Below, one piece after another: positions 20,821 through 30,429 of a stretch of DNA of 43,486 bases; position 1 is the first letter of the stretch, and each line of letters begins with the position of its first letter. Under the pieces are notes generated by a model, which saw only the letters and a program-made list of their open reading frames with translations, searched no databases and was not told the origin of the DNA. Location: contig NW_014578051.1 in the NCBI RefSeq assembly GCF_000485595.1, positions 24,352 through 67,837 on the forward strand, given 5' to 3'. This stretch comes from Priapulus caudatus. Taxonomy: Eukaryota > Priapulida > Priapulimorpha > Priapulimorphida > Priapulidae. The position numbers and the translations under genes are program-made.

Positions 20821-21721
20821 CACGACGGTGTGGTGAGACGCGGCCCATACGGTAGGTACCGCCAAGTAGGAGTGGGTGTATAACATTGCAGAACGAGGCT
20901 GCCACGGAAAAACGGCGCAGGAAGGAGTGCGTGGGCGCGGACTCGGGCGTCGGAGCGAATGAAGCGCTTGTGTGGCAGCTGCTGCGTCGCTGGCGGGCTG
21001 CCCGAGAAGTGGTGGGCGTAGCCGCTGCGCCGGTCGCTTGACGGCGCGCCGTTCCAGCAAGAGACGTCGAGGCGGGCATGGTGACAGTCCACAAAGGCGA
21101 ACCGGCAGGCCAACTATGCATCGCAAGAGGAGCGTCTTGCCGGCGCTCGCCCGCGTTGCTCGAGCAGATCCGCCAAGAGTCAGGTTCGCGCAGAGTACGA
21201 CGCCGTCGGACGTCCACATCTCTAGCTGCTGACCAGGTGAGGCTGAAGCCTCACGTCGCGGTGACCAGTGCTCAGACGGCAAGACCGTCGACGACCCGCT
21301 ACGCTGGTGCCGCCTACGGCGCGCGCAACACGCTGGACTCGGCATTCCTGCAGTGCAGGCGGGGACGACACGGCCCCCGCCCGCAGCAGCCAGCTGATGG
21401 GCTAACGGCAGTTCTAAACGCCAGCCCCACATCTCCTGCCAGGAGCCTTGCCACCATTTGAAGATCCGCCAGAGATCAGCAGACCTCCGCAGACAACGCG
21501 TCCAGTGACGAGCGCCAGGAAAATACCCAAGAACGGTACTACCTCGGCTCTTTCATCGGGTCGGGAACAAACGCCGACCCGATGACATATGAATTCGAAG
21601 TCGGCGCAGAAGACGACCCCGACACCACTACCTTCAACCCCGAGCACATCCGCCGGATGGCGGAAGCGCTGGCCGCAACGGCCATCTTGGCCGCCGCGAT
21701 GACGCAACCGCCCACCCCCCC
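20821..21721 (+). pseudogene. Family C gene, 3' part, copy 5
   Basis: It begins at GTGGTGAGACG, equivalent to the RRPIRYG motif, and runs through the Arg-rich segment. It then has a different downstream part from copies 1-4: a segment with the reading YYLGSFIGSGTNADPMTYEF at about 21540-21600, an acidic VGAEDDPDTTTF, and MAEALAATAILAAAMTQPP to about 21721. The same alternative 3' part occurs in the copy at 31752-32950. The native-looking stop follows at 21750-21752 (TGA) inside the next segment. The first half is indel-rich; from about 21440 on it is clean. Confidence 0.5.
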
Positions 21722-22305
21722 TAACGGACATGAGGGGGAAGGCGACCGCTGAAACCATGGGTAGCATTACACCAACTACCACACTTAATGTACCACAGTA
21801 GTATTCATGTACGGTGTGGGCTTACACCCCACGCCAGTAGTCGGACGAATGTGTGCAATTTCTTAGACGTTGTGTTATGGTGTGTAGAAAGTAACCATCA
21901 AAATTAATACCTTCGCGGAGAGCGCGAGTAATTTCAATCATTAATTCTAGTAGTTCTGTACAGTGGCGCGAGTAATTTCAATCATTAATTCTAGTAGTTC
22001 TGTACAGTGTGGACGACGACCACACCAGTAGCCATTAATGTATTATTGTACTATCACTGTTCACAATTCTTATTACGATCCCACGACGTCGACTGCCCTC
22101 CCTGTGAACGACCAGCCAGGAGGCTGGTATTCGATGTCCACAGGGTGGACATCGGTTTAGTGGGGGGACAAATGTAGCGACCAAAAATTAGTAAATGTCT
22201 AAATCTGTAACCGTGGCTCATATCTGTATCTATGACGAGTGGCGATGCCACGACAGTAATTAAATTACAATAAGCGCTGCGTTCATGCTACGCTTAAATC
22301 GCAAT
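21722..22305 (+). repeat. 584-bp segment, inverted in its 32951-33490 copy
   Basis: The bases before it (CCCACCCCCCC) and after it (CGCAATAACCGCTC) are the same as those around 32951-33490, where the segment itself is reverse-complemented. The 44-bp length difference equals one extra unit of a tandem duplication here (GCGCGAGTAATTTC... at 21922-21965 and 21966-22009). It carries the end of the family C reading frame and a non-coding part. No terminal inverted repeats were seen. Confidence 0.85.
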
Positions 22306-22407
22306 CGCAATAACCGCTCATAACAGAGTCGAAGCTGCGCCGACGTACTGACAGGAATTGGATTACGACGATGAGTGTCGATGATGTGCCGACGCTAATT
22401 ATATCTG
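22306..22407 (+). repeat. Satellite-like fragment shared with 33491-33590
   Basis: Nearly identical to the start of the degenerate satellite at 33491. It ends where family C begins (AGTGTGGTTTGC). Confidence 0.8.
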
Positions 22408-22433
22408 AAGTGTGGTTTGCTTTTCTTCTGCAG

Positions 22434-22970
22434 AACTCAACAACTGTGCACGACCTGCCTGATAGAGGAGCTGGACCCGCACTGCTCTGTGGAGTGTGGA
22501 GCCGCCGATGGCAAGCAGTATCTGCGCAGGAATGCAGGAGTGCCCTGGAAGATCTGGCTGGGTGACGGTGTTTTTATCGCTGTGGATCTGTTTGTCCAAA
22601 ATGCTGTGAATGTTCCGCGTTTGTTGAGTGCAGGGGAGAGTATCGTTCGTGAGGTTAAAGCGTATAGCGAGTTTTATTTCCAAGTGTGTAGCTTTTACTG
22701 TCCCCGTAAATATTCGTCAAGGAATGCTATGGTTGGTAGCCTGGAGATGGCATTTGATGCAACGAATGAGTTTTTGATCTTTTGTGCTGCGGCGTCGGTG
22801 TTTGAGCGTGTTATTGAAGTTGTTCGATGTGACGACGTGCGGGGGCACGTGTTCCGTCATTTCCCGTCACGTCTGCTGTACAGTGCTCGTACAGATTTTA
22901 ATAATTTCGATGACTATTTTGCTTTTTATTTTCAGAGCTGTTCGTCGAGGTCACCGAGGACGGGTACAGG
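22434..22970 (+). CDS. Family C gene, copy 6, 5' part (cleanest copy)
   Basis: A pyrimidine-rich TTGCTTTTCTTCTGCAG (to 22433) makes a good acceptor. The open frame after it reads TQQLCTTCLIEELDPHCSVE, then YLRRNAGVPWKIWLGDGVF, a REVKAYSEFYFQVC stretch, LIFCAAASVFERVIEVV and HVFRHFPSRLLYSARTDF. Four Cys (C-x2-C-x9-C-x3-C) suggest a zinc-binding unit. The gene is then split at 22970 by a 2.38-kb LTR-type element and continues at 25359 with the Pro-rich part. Relation to family D (5494, 6921, 27655) is clear by motif order. Not recognised; may be host, virus or transposon derived. Confidence 0.55.
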
Positions 22971-23503
22971 TGTAATGAAGAAATAGGATTAATAATAAAT
23001 AGAATAATAATTAGAAGGTCAGGCGGAATGCGAGGGTCACAAGATATAGGACAGGTCCATTGTCTAAGAAACACGCACATGCTAACAGTGGCTGCAGCAC
23101 GTAATTGGCCGGACCATAAAAGGTGCGTGACCACGACCCACACCAACGGCCACTGGGAATAGAGATTAATAGCGCGTAACCAGCCAATAGCAGCGCTTGG
23201 CTGGCGGGCACGCTTGACCGGCAAGGCAGCAGCCAATAGGCAAGGTGGGAACTTAGACAATAGAGACCGCGTCACTATAAAGAATGATGTTTGTCAAAAA
23301 GAAGATGCTCTATCTCTCCGTTTTGCTGCCTACACGACGACTGACGTAATTTCAATAGTACTAGTACTAGCTACCATCCACCTGATATGTAAGTTATACA
23401 TTGTATCCCGGGAGCGTACCTTTCTGTATTCGTACGGGTCATTTACACGGACCCTTGTTATATGTGTAAGACGTCGGAGCAAGTAAACATGTTTGTAATC
23501 TAA

Positions 23504-23557
23504 TGTAATGAAGATAATATTGTCATAAAAAGGGAAAGTTGATTAAAAGAAAAGTCA
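23504..23557 (+). repeat. 54-bp direct repeat, left copy
   Basis: It matches 24303-24355 with a single A insertion. It starts TGTAATGAAGATAATATTG, the same start as the LTR-like part, and flanks the viral segment on its left. Confidence 0.9.
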
Positions 23558-24204
23558 AGGGTGGGCTAAATTATATCTTGATGAAGAAGAGGGAGAGAAA
23601 GGGAGGAATGACTAACAAATCAAGCCAAGTTTGTAGTTTGATTGATGATAGTTTGCGATCTATCGTTGATAACTTTGGTAGAGAGGTGCCTAGTCGATTC
23701 GTGAACATAACTAAAAGGCTACCTATAATGTGTGAAATAGGTCAAAACGACGTTATTCCACGTTGGGCGGCGATCGGTATAGAAATGTGGAGGGATAGAT
23801 TTACTACTGAAGAGAAGAAAGATGATAGTGGAAAAACTTTTTATTCCACTACTCTCAAGATTAATAAAGATGTTGTTGAATCTTTAATCAATGTTAACAA
23901 TAAGTTAAGTGATTTCTGTTTTCTTAAGGCATTAGCAAATTCTGACAATATCGATTCGGTGAGTTTATTAGATCTCTACAAGAAGAACTTTGATAGAGAA
24001 GAGAATAAGAAGATTTTAATGAATACCTTTTTGAGTTCCACAGATACGCGTGCATTGATGGCGTCTCGTATTGCTGGACTAGTTGAAAGGCGTACGAAGC
24101 GTATGGAGCGTGATAGCAATGCCACGGGTAGTAAATCGGATGGAATAACCATTAAGGGCAAATCCACTAGAAAAACTGGTTTATCCATGAAGATAAAATA
24201 TTGA
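23558..24204 (+). CDS. Virus-like ORF, C-terminal half
   Basis: The coding match begins at GGLNYILMKKRERKGGMT, shared with the end of the 2126-2779 ORF, and runs open to TGA at about 24202-24204. The open frame upstream of 23558 is direct-repeat sequence, not virus; an internal ATG at 23581 is a possible start. Residues include a WRDRF stretch, many charged helices, SRIAGLVERRTKRMERD near the C-terminus and a Lys-rich tail. No family recognised. The AT-rich stop-proximal UTR and a strong hairpin after the ORF suggest the 3' end of a non-polyadenylated plus-strand RNA virus, possibly tombus-like, but this is inference. Confidence 0.6.
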
Positions 24205-24302
24205 TATTGATATTATTATCATTGGTATTAATATTGATATTAACATTAACCTTAAAGTTCTTCGCGATAAGGAGATCGCTCAGAACTTTCCTTTGGGACT
24301 AG
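24205..24302 (+). other. Viral 3'UTR-like sequence with terminal hairpin
   Basis: After an AT-rich run, 24254-24289 forms AAAGTTCT-TC-GCGAT, a six-base loop, and ATCGC-TC-AGAACTTT: two perfect stems of 8 and 5 bp around a 2x2 internal loop. Twelve bases later the insert ends in TTTGGGACTAG. There is no poly(A). This is what the 3' end of a structured viral RNA would look like. Confidence 0.6.
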
Positions 24303-24355
24303 TGTAATGAAGATAATATTGTCATAAAAGGGAAAGTTGATTAAAAGAAAAGTCA
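24303..24355 (+). repeat. 54-bp direct repeat, right copy
   Basis: Right partner of 23504-23557. It begins exactly at the LTR-like start TGTAATGAAG and abuts the viral 3' end. Confidence 0.9.
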
Positions 24356-25047
24356 TTAGGGACAGTGGAAAACTACCGGCTAGCCTAAGGAATAGAATGT
24401 CCGGCAGGTCTTAGAAAACAATTAATCTTAGGGACGATTAGGATTAGTCGTGCTAGGATGGGCAGTCAAGTAGAACGGTCAATCTGACCAAGCTAAAACA
24501 TTCCATTAAAACGCTCCGAAAACTCGCTGTCCGAGGGACGTGGCGAAGGCCAATACTGACGTCAGATAGCTGGCTAATGATCCTAAAAAGAGAATAAATA
24601 CCGGGGTACTGGACTCTAAAAGACAGTTCCCGAACGGCAGCATCTTGTAAGTATTAATAGGTCTATCGTATGAGTGCTCTATCGTATTTGTGTCTCTCTC
24701 CCTCTTTAAACTATTTTGAGTCATTGTATTTGTTTATTTACGGTGCTACCCTTTGTTTGTCATATACATCAACTCTGTTGATTGTTCTATGAGAAACACG
24801 TTAGTGCAAACATACTCTGTACGTGCCGAGAGAGACGGAGCGCTAGCTAAGGATACGTAGACCATTGATACATTGTAACTAACCATCTGTAGCCACGCAG
24901 GCAAGGCGTGCACTGTATTGCGGTTATCTAACACGACGAAACCCCTGTATGTTGTTGCACTTAATTGGTGATAGAAGTAAATAGATATATGTATATATAT
25001 TGTTGTACGTACACGTCTGGTTTGTCTATCATTTTATGCTAACCTCA

Positions 25048-25070
25048 GGGTAATTACTCTATAATTACCC
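25048..25070 (+). other. 9-bp perfect hairpin
   Basis: GGGTAATTA, loop CTCTA, TAATTACCC. Inside the LTR-like part of element 2. Role unknown. Confidence 0.7.
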
Positions 25071-25358
25071 GCACCAAGCGAGGACCTTTGGGTTAGCACT
25101 TCACATGGTATATACACTATATTTCACGAGCCACGATCACACCTACACACACACCCACACACCTGAGCGTACACGCATATACGAGGAGAAAAACGATCAT
25201 TAGACTAACCACGTATCATCAGCGTTCATTGTTTGTCATCACGACACCGCGATACCTCCGATAATATATGTAGAATCGAGCGTACGATCACGGGTAACAC
25301 CTGCGAGTACCAGGGACGTATAAGAGTAACGATGATAAAGAGTAAACTATTACACAGG

Positions 25359-25679
25359 CAGTGGGTGGAGAAGGAGCCATCACCACCACCTTCACCATCG
25401 TCACTAGCATCTACTACTCCTTCCTTCTACTCCATCAGCCTGCGTGAATCCCGGACCTTCCTGAGACCCAGCTCCTTTTACCTTGTCACCTCCGCGCTGT
25501 CGTTCCAGGTCGCCCCTGCGATCACCACCATCTCACACGGCACCACCATCACATGATGCATCTGTCGCTCGTGCGCCATACCCGCGACGTGTGGTGAGAC
25601 GCCCCATACGGTACGATACGGCTGAATATGATGTGTGGTTGCGTGAACATTTACAGGAACTAGCTGCCACGGAAACGGC
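25359..25679 (+). pseudogene. Family C gene, copy 6, Pro-rich part
   Basis: It continues the copy interrupted at 22970. It carries the Pro/Ser-rich stretch (frame changes near 25400), the RRVVRRPIRYDTAEYDVW motif and LQELAATET, then stops at the assembly gap. Confidence 0.6.
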
Positions 25680-25689
25680 NNNNNNNNNN
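25680..25689. other. Assembly gap (10 N)
   Basis: Ten N. Sequence order across this point is a scaffolding join and should not be read as contiguous. Confidence 0.99.
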
Positions 25690-25868
25690 GTGGAATGGAA
25701 TGACCAGCCCACACCGCCGACAACCCACACACCGGAGCAATGGGATGACCAGCCCACACCGCCGACAACCCACACACCGGAGCAATGGGATGACCAGCCC
25801 ACCGTGTGTGGGTTGTCGGCGGTGTGGGCTGGTCATCCCATTGCTCCGGTATGTGGGTTGTCGGCGGT
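25690..25868. repeat. 45-bp coding repeat (15 residues), palindromic junction
   Basis: Units encoding PTPPTTHTPEQWDDQ run on the plus strand to about 25800, then the same unit continues reverse-complemented to 25868. The unit belongs to the Pro-rich part of the 3' retroelement gene (compare 3290-3370 and 31630-31751). The head-to-head turn at 25800/25801 next to a gap may be a misjoin. Confidence 0.8.
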
Positions 25869-27480
25869 CCCCCGCACGTCGTCACATCGAAGAACTTCAA
25901 TAACACGCTCAAACACCGACGCCGCAGCACAAAAGATCAAAAACTCATTCGTTGCATCAAATGCCGTCTCCAGGCTACCAACCATAGCATTCCTTGACGA
26001 ATATTTATGGGGACAGTAAAAGCTACACACTTGGAAATAAAACTCGCTATACGCCTTAACCTCACGAACGATACTCTCCCCTGCACTCAACAAACACGGA
26101 ACATTCACAGCATTTTGGACAAACAGATCCACAGCGATAAAAACATTGTCAGCCAGCCAGATCTTCCAGGGCACTCCTGCATTCCTGCGCAGATACTGCT
26201 TGCCATCGGCGGCTCCACATTCCACAGAGCAGTGCGGGTCCAGCTCCTCTATCAGGCAGGTCGTGCACAGTTGTTGAGTTCTGCAGAAGAAAAGCAAACC
26301 ACACTAAATTCAAGACTACATTGTCTGTCCCTTAAACGGGCACAGGGGGCACCTCTACCTACCCGGATGGCTGCTCTCACTCCCGGAAAATCTCTTGGCT
26401 TGTAGGGTTCTTCTAAAAATAAGTAAAAGTAATATGTGTACATTCCGTTTCCGAGTTTAAGCAAATCCATCTTATCGTGGAACGGGATTCGTTCGATCAC
26501 AACGATGTATCTTTGACGAAAAGAATCTTCGAATTCAAGCTTAATCTTCAACGTGAGATTTCTCATGAAATGGGTGATTTCTTCACCCCCGAGCGACTCG
26601 TCTTCTTCGTTCAAGAATCCTCGCATTATAAAATTTTCTTGCCATGTTTCTGATACAAAAAAGTTCCTTACTATCGAAACTCATTTTTCCGAAGAGGTGG
26701 AGCCGGGTGATCCCTGGTCCTGAGCACTGGTCCCGGACCCTGAGGTTCCAGCCTCCTGGTCAGCAGCTAAGAGCATTGGAACGGCACGACGGCCGTCCGT
26801 ACTCTTCCGCTGCCGCGAACCTGGACATCTGCGGGAACCTGCTCGGGACGGGACCGAGCAACCGGGCGAGCCGGTCCAAGAGCCGCTCCTCCTTGCGATG
26901 CATGGTGGTTGCGTTCGGCCTTGTGACATGTCCAACCAGTGCCCCGCCTCCGACGTCTCCTGACTGGAATTTCGGCATCGACGACGGCAGCAGCAGGTGG
27001 AGCCGCTGCCACTCCTACGGGCAAGCCCGCACGCGCGGCAGCTGCAACACGAGCCGCTTCTATCCTACAACGCCGCCATTTCCCGCGCCGTTTCCGTGGT
27101 AGCTAGCTCCTGCAAATGCTCACAAAACCACAAATCATACACAGCTGTACTGTACCGTATGGGGTGCCTCGGATAGCTCTGGAAATAAAAAGCTAAAAAG
27201 AGCTCGAAATTATCAAAACCTGTGCGAGCACTATACAGCAGACGTGACGGGAAATGACGGAACACGTGCCCCGCACCTCGTCACAGCGAACGACTTCAAT
27301 CACGCTGAAAACCAGACGGAGCAGCTCAACAGATCAAAAATTTAAACGCTGTCTCCAGGCTACCAACAATAGCTCTCTTCGACAGATACTTACGGGGACA
27401 GTAGAATTTGCACACTTGAAAGTAAAACTCGCTATGGGCCTTAACCTTCCAAATGACCTTACAGCATTTTCAACGAATCC
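25869..27480 (-). pseudogene. Family C, minus-strand copy (two tandem parts)
   Basis: Read from 27480 downward: end of a Cys-rich/FYFQVC segment, FERV and HVFRHFPS equivalents (27300-27220), a deletion of the Pro-rich part, RRPIRY (27150), the Arg-rich tail (27080-26960), a HHASQGGAALG stretch, MARRFYD equivalent (ATG 26645, frameshifted) with GEEITHFMRNLTLKIKLEFE, a short intron-like stretch, and then a new unit. That unit opens after TTCTTCTGCAG at 26281 with TQQLCTTC and runs open from 26280 to 25869, where it breaks after GACGTGCGGGGG. This copy shows how one unit joins the next head to tail. The break matches the start of the copy at 31752 to the base. Confidence 0.6.
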
Positions 27481-27484
27481 CTCA

Positions 27485-28330
27485 TACACACATATACATT
27501 TGACCCGTAGCGGATGGGAGGAGCCCTCGTACGTGCCCGCAAGCGGACACGACGAGGGGGAGAGATGGGTGTGGGAGGAGAAGGAGAGCGGCTTACCGGG
27601 AAATGGGAGTGACCACGGCGTGGAGGGCTGACCGGGATGGAGAACCACTTATGTTTTGTGGTTACAAACTTCTATAAAAATTTTACTATAATTATTTTTG
27701 AAATATTCTACGAACTCTTTTTGTTAATAAAAACCAGGGTGCTTGTAATTTAAAATGGGCGATGGGAAAAATGACGGATATGGCCGAAACCATCTCCACG
27801 ACACTCCACAAGTTCAATGGTGCTTCCGAAGTAGGATGCTGCTGCGCAAAGCACTAACACCTCGTTCCCTGAGTCAATATGTCATTCTGAACACAATCAA
27901 TCATATTAAGCATTGTCAGATATTTTCAAGGATAAAGAAATCCCAACACCTGAAAATAAAACTTCCTGTACATCTTAACCTTATTAATTATTGCGCTCTT
28001 TTTTCTCCCATCATCCACAACACCACGAGCCACAAATTACAAATTGGGACAGACAATCAGAGCCACCTCGCTGATGCCTCCAGGTTGCGGTCCTCACAGT
28101 CGTACGCAAATAAGCTTCACCGTCTACGCAACCTCTGCATTCGACCGTGCACCACGGGTCGACCTCTTCGCGCTGGCAATATCCACATAGCTGTTGCTTC
28201 CTGAAAACAAAATGACAAGTAGTTAGACGATCTTAAGACATGATCTAAATTGAATTGATTTGATTGTAAGCTTCCCCGTCCATGCAGCCTAATGCTTCTA
28301 TGCGCCGCATGGAATTATAGAACTATTGTA
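27485..28330 (-). pseudogene. Family D gene and polymerase tail, minus-strand copy
   Basis: This is a reverse copy of 6590-7440, lacking about 6720-6890. From 28330 it carries the end of the polymerase B fragment, then after a TTTTCAG acceptor (28201) the Cys-rich exon (28200) with the same REEVDPWCTVEC reading, to the FYFQV segment and a frame-broken C-terminal part ending near 27655. Pro-rich sequence at 27485-27640 matches the exon at 6175-6256 of copy A. Stops and indels interrupt all frames. Confidence 0.6.
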
Positions 28331-28692
28331 AGGGGCTGTACCTCTTACAGGAAGTGTGTAGAAATGTTAACACTTATAATCAAAGCACAAGAGAGTGAGA
28401 CAGTGCCACAAAAGAATAAGATTTATTACAAGAAAGCTCTTGCAGTAAGTAGAATGGTAGCACGATAGTACAAGAAGAGGTGCTGACAATTAATACGGTG
28501 CAAAGTGCTTCTCTTACAACAGCTATAAGAAACTACGTATAGAAATATAAGAAAGATTATTGCACGTACTAGGAAGACAGCTCCCTAAGATAGTACAAAT
28601 AAAAGCAAGATAGATATAGTGGCAAAAACCCTAAGCCATCGGTTTAGAATGAACTTACGTACTGGATACGACGATGTCACACGCTCAAACGT
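28325..28692 (-). mobile_element. Retroelement 1 LTR, R-U5 part, diverged
   Basis: The reverse complement matches the LTR from just after the transcription start (CGTATCCAGTACG, compare LTR2 at about 4570) to its 3' end, with the AATAAA-equivalent near 28410. It is more diverged than LTR1-3. It is the downstream half of an LTR whose upstream half is at 30430-30942. Confidence 0.75.
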
Positions 28693-29016
28693 CTGTATAC
28701 CTACCTTCTTGTACCTGTCTTGTCTAGGTATACCTACCTGTCTGCCTGCCATACTGTTATGTTGGAAGTTGCGTACCCAGTGATATACATTTCTATGTGG
28801 TGGATCTGTATTGCCTCGTCGTAGGAAATTTCGTGTCTCGTCGTTGAATGTTTGTCCGTGTTGGTCTATTTGTTCTCGTAGTCGGTCTCTTAGATAATTA
28901 TGCCAGCCTCGGTGGAAGTCTGGACTTCTATTTGCATTTCGTCCGCGAGGTAAAGTATATTGATTACGATATTCGTTGTACCAATCTAAGTTACGTCTGA
29001 ATGTTGGTGGAGCCAT
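28693..29016 (-). pseudogene. Parvovirus-like VP N-terminal fragment
   Basis: ATG at 29016, 60 bases after the NS1 stop, on the same strand. The N-terminus is rich in Asn, Arg and Tyr, then has HNYLRDRLREQ, FNDETRNFLRRGNTDPPHRN and VRNFQ motifs shared with the VP-like fragment at 34520-35150. Gene order (NS1 then VP in one direction) fits monosense parvoviruses. The coding match ends near 28693; the remaining open codons to 28585 are LTR sequence, so the protein is truncated to about a hundred residues. No phospholipase A2 motif was seen in this part. Confidence 0.65.
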
Positions 29017-29076
29017 AATGCGGTATATAACGATAAACAAGTTGTTAAGTATTACGATGTTTTATTTTAACGCCAT

Positions 29077-30400
29077 CTAGTGGCCATCATCAATTATCAG
29101 TGGTTGCGTATCGCAATTACAATCCGGAGCAATATTTTCTTTGTTGTGTTCGTCGTGGTCTTTTGGTTCGTCCCAGTCCTTCTTGTAGACGACTTCGTTG
29201 TCGGAATTGTCGGAGTTGTCCTCCCAGTAGATATCGAATTGGCGTTCCCATTGTGCCCAGTAGGGCACTTGTTTGATGAGCAACGACTCGTGTTGCTTGC
29301 GCCATCTGCCGATACATAGGCATTCGCGCATTTGTTTCCTCCCGACGAGTTCTTCGTCTGCATCGCAGTGAGCCATCGTCTGCAGGATATGCCGGACGTA
29401 TTTTGGATCTGTGAAGGGTGAGTATTCCCAGTCCCACGTCTCCATTGGGTCGTAGGAGTCGACGAGTTGTATTTCATTCGCCCCGAAGATATGAGCTAGA
29501 CAGCTCAACGATCTTGGGTCGAATTGCAGGTTCGTGCCGAACTCCTCGATCCATGCTGGATCAGTTATTTTCTTCGCCTTGATTTTTATCATCCGCGCAT
29601 CGAAGGCGACCTTGTCGTCATGTGAGATGGTTGAGTCGTCTCGGATCAGTTCGTTATTGCTGCAGAGTAATACTGGCGTTCCTTGAAGCGTCTGGTCGCC
29701 TAGCATTTTAACTTTAATCTTTGTTTTTTGCCCTTCTAGGATGAGTTAAAAAATTTCCTTGGTTTCGATGTTCATGACGAACTCATTCCCATATAGTAGC
29801 CTTTTCCCAACACAGCTCATAAACTGGAAAGGAGTCGCGTCTCCCGAGTGGAGCACCCCCACGTCCTTGGCTATATCGTTGAAGATATTGGAAAATATCG
29901 TCTTGCCGCTGTTTGGCGGCCCACGAATCCAGACTGTTGATTTTCCCGTTTCTTCTGTCGAACCATCGTTCGATAGCGAGCAAGAAGTCTTTGACTGCCT
30001 TGGCTGTACCCAGCCATGCCAGCAGTAGTGTAGTCAGGAGGTCGGTCGACTTTGTCAGGCCATGATATCGGTTCTTCTCCGCAGTGGGGATACGGTAGTC
30101 TGCAACGAGATTCCAGAGAGATTTGTTTCTATTGCCGACGTTGGTTAAGGCTATTGCGTTGGCAATAATCTTTTCGCGCCGCATCGTATCCGAGTAGAGG
30201 TTTTTCAGCGCGATATCGTATGGTGACAGTGACTCGCTGTTCATATTCTCCTTGTAGTGTTTCCCGAGAAAGTCGAGTACTTCTTCATTAGTGCCGAAAT
30301 TTTCTGTTTCAATTATACGTATTAGGGATTGCAAATACATATTAGCGGTGCTCTCTCCTCTGGCGCGGATCATCTCCTTGTTTTTTCTTGCGTTGCGTAT
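29077..30400 (-). pseudogene. Parvovirus-like NS1, C-terminal part, broken
   Basis: The match starts near 30400 (ATG at 30373 is internal) and ends at the NS1 stop at 29077. It covers the linker before the helicase, Walker A GPPNSGKT (about 29922-29899), the Walker B-like region, the SF3 motif C region TPVLLCSNN (about 29670-29650) and an acidic C-terminus. Two breaks disable it: a one-base frameshift near 29930 and a TAA at 29748-29746 where the copy at 35981-37267 has a Lys codon. The N-terminal HUH nuclease domain is absent. It overlaps the other copy by about 290 codons at roughly 85 percent identity judged by eye, so they are not a recent duplication. Confidence 0.75.
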
Positions 30401-30429
30401 ACGTCGTCGCGTTTGCGTTGCGTTTGCGT

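Larger units (their letters stand above)
22971..25354 (+). mobile_element. LTR-type element 2, inserted in family C
   Basis: The insert starts TGTAATGAAG and ends CTATTACA (TG...CA). It is flanked by CAGG at 22967-22970 and 25355-25358. The uninterrupted site is present in copy 1 (GGTACAGGCAGTGG), which proves the insertion and its 4-bp target duplication. TGTAATGAAG recurs at 23504 and 24303. A TATA-like promoter region lies near 24590-24610 and another (CTATAAAG) near 23275. The part from 24303 to 25354 looks like a 1.05-kb LTR. Its 5' counterpart is not a clear copy, so the element is rearranged. A virus-like 3' segment sits inside. No RT or gag was seen. Confidence 0.65.

Noticed and set aside
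20732-21461. Overlapping open frames of up to 212 codons on both strands
   Set aside because: The region is a GC-rich, indel-ridden family C copy; these frames are shadows and do not match the family reading.
23504-24355. 54-bp direct repeats as a CRISPR-like array
   Set aside because: Only two copies, 745 bp apart, around a coding insert in eukaryotic DNA.
28585-28692. Hydrophobic C-terminus of the minus-strand VP ORF as a membrane segment
   Set aside because: These codons are read from LTR sequence and are not part of the viral protein.
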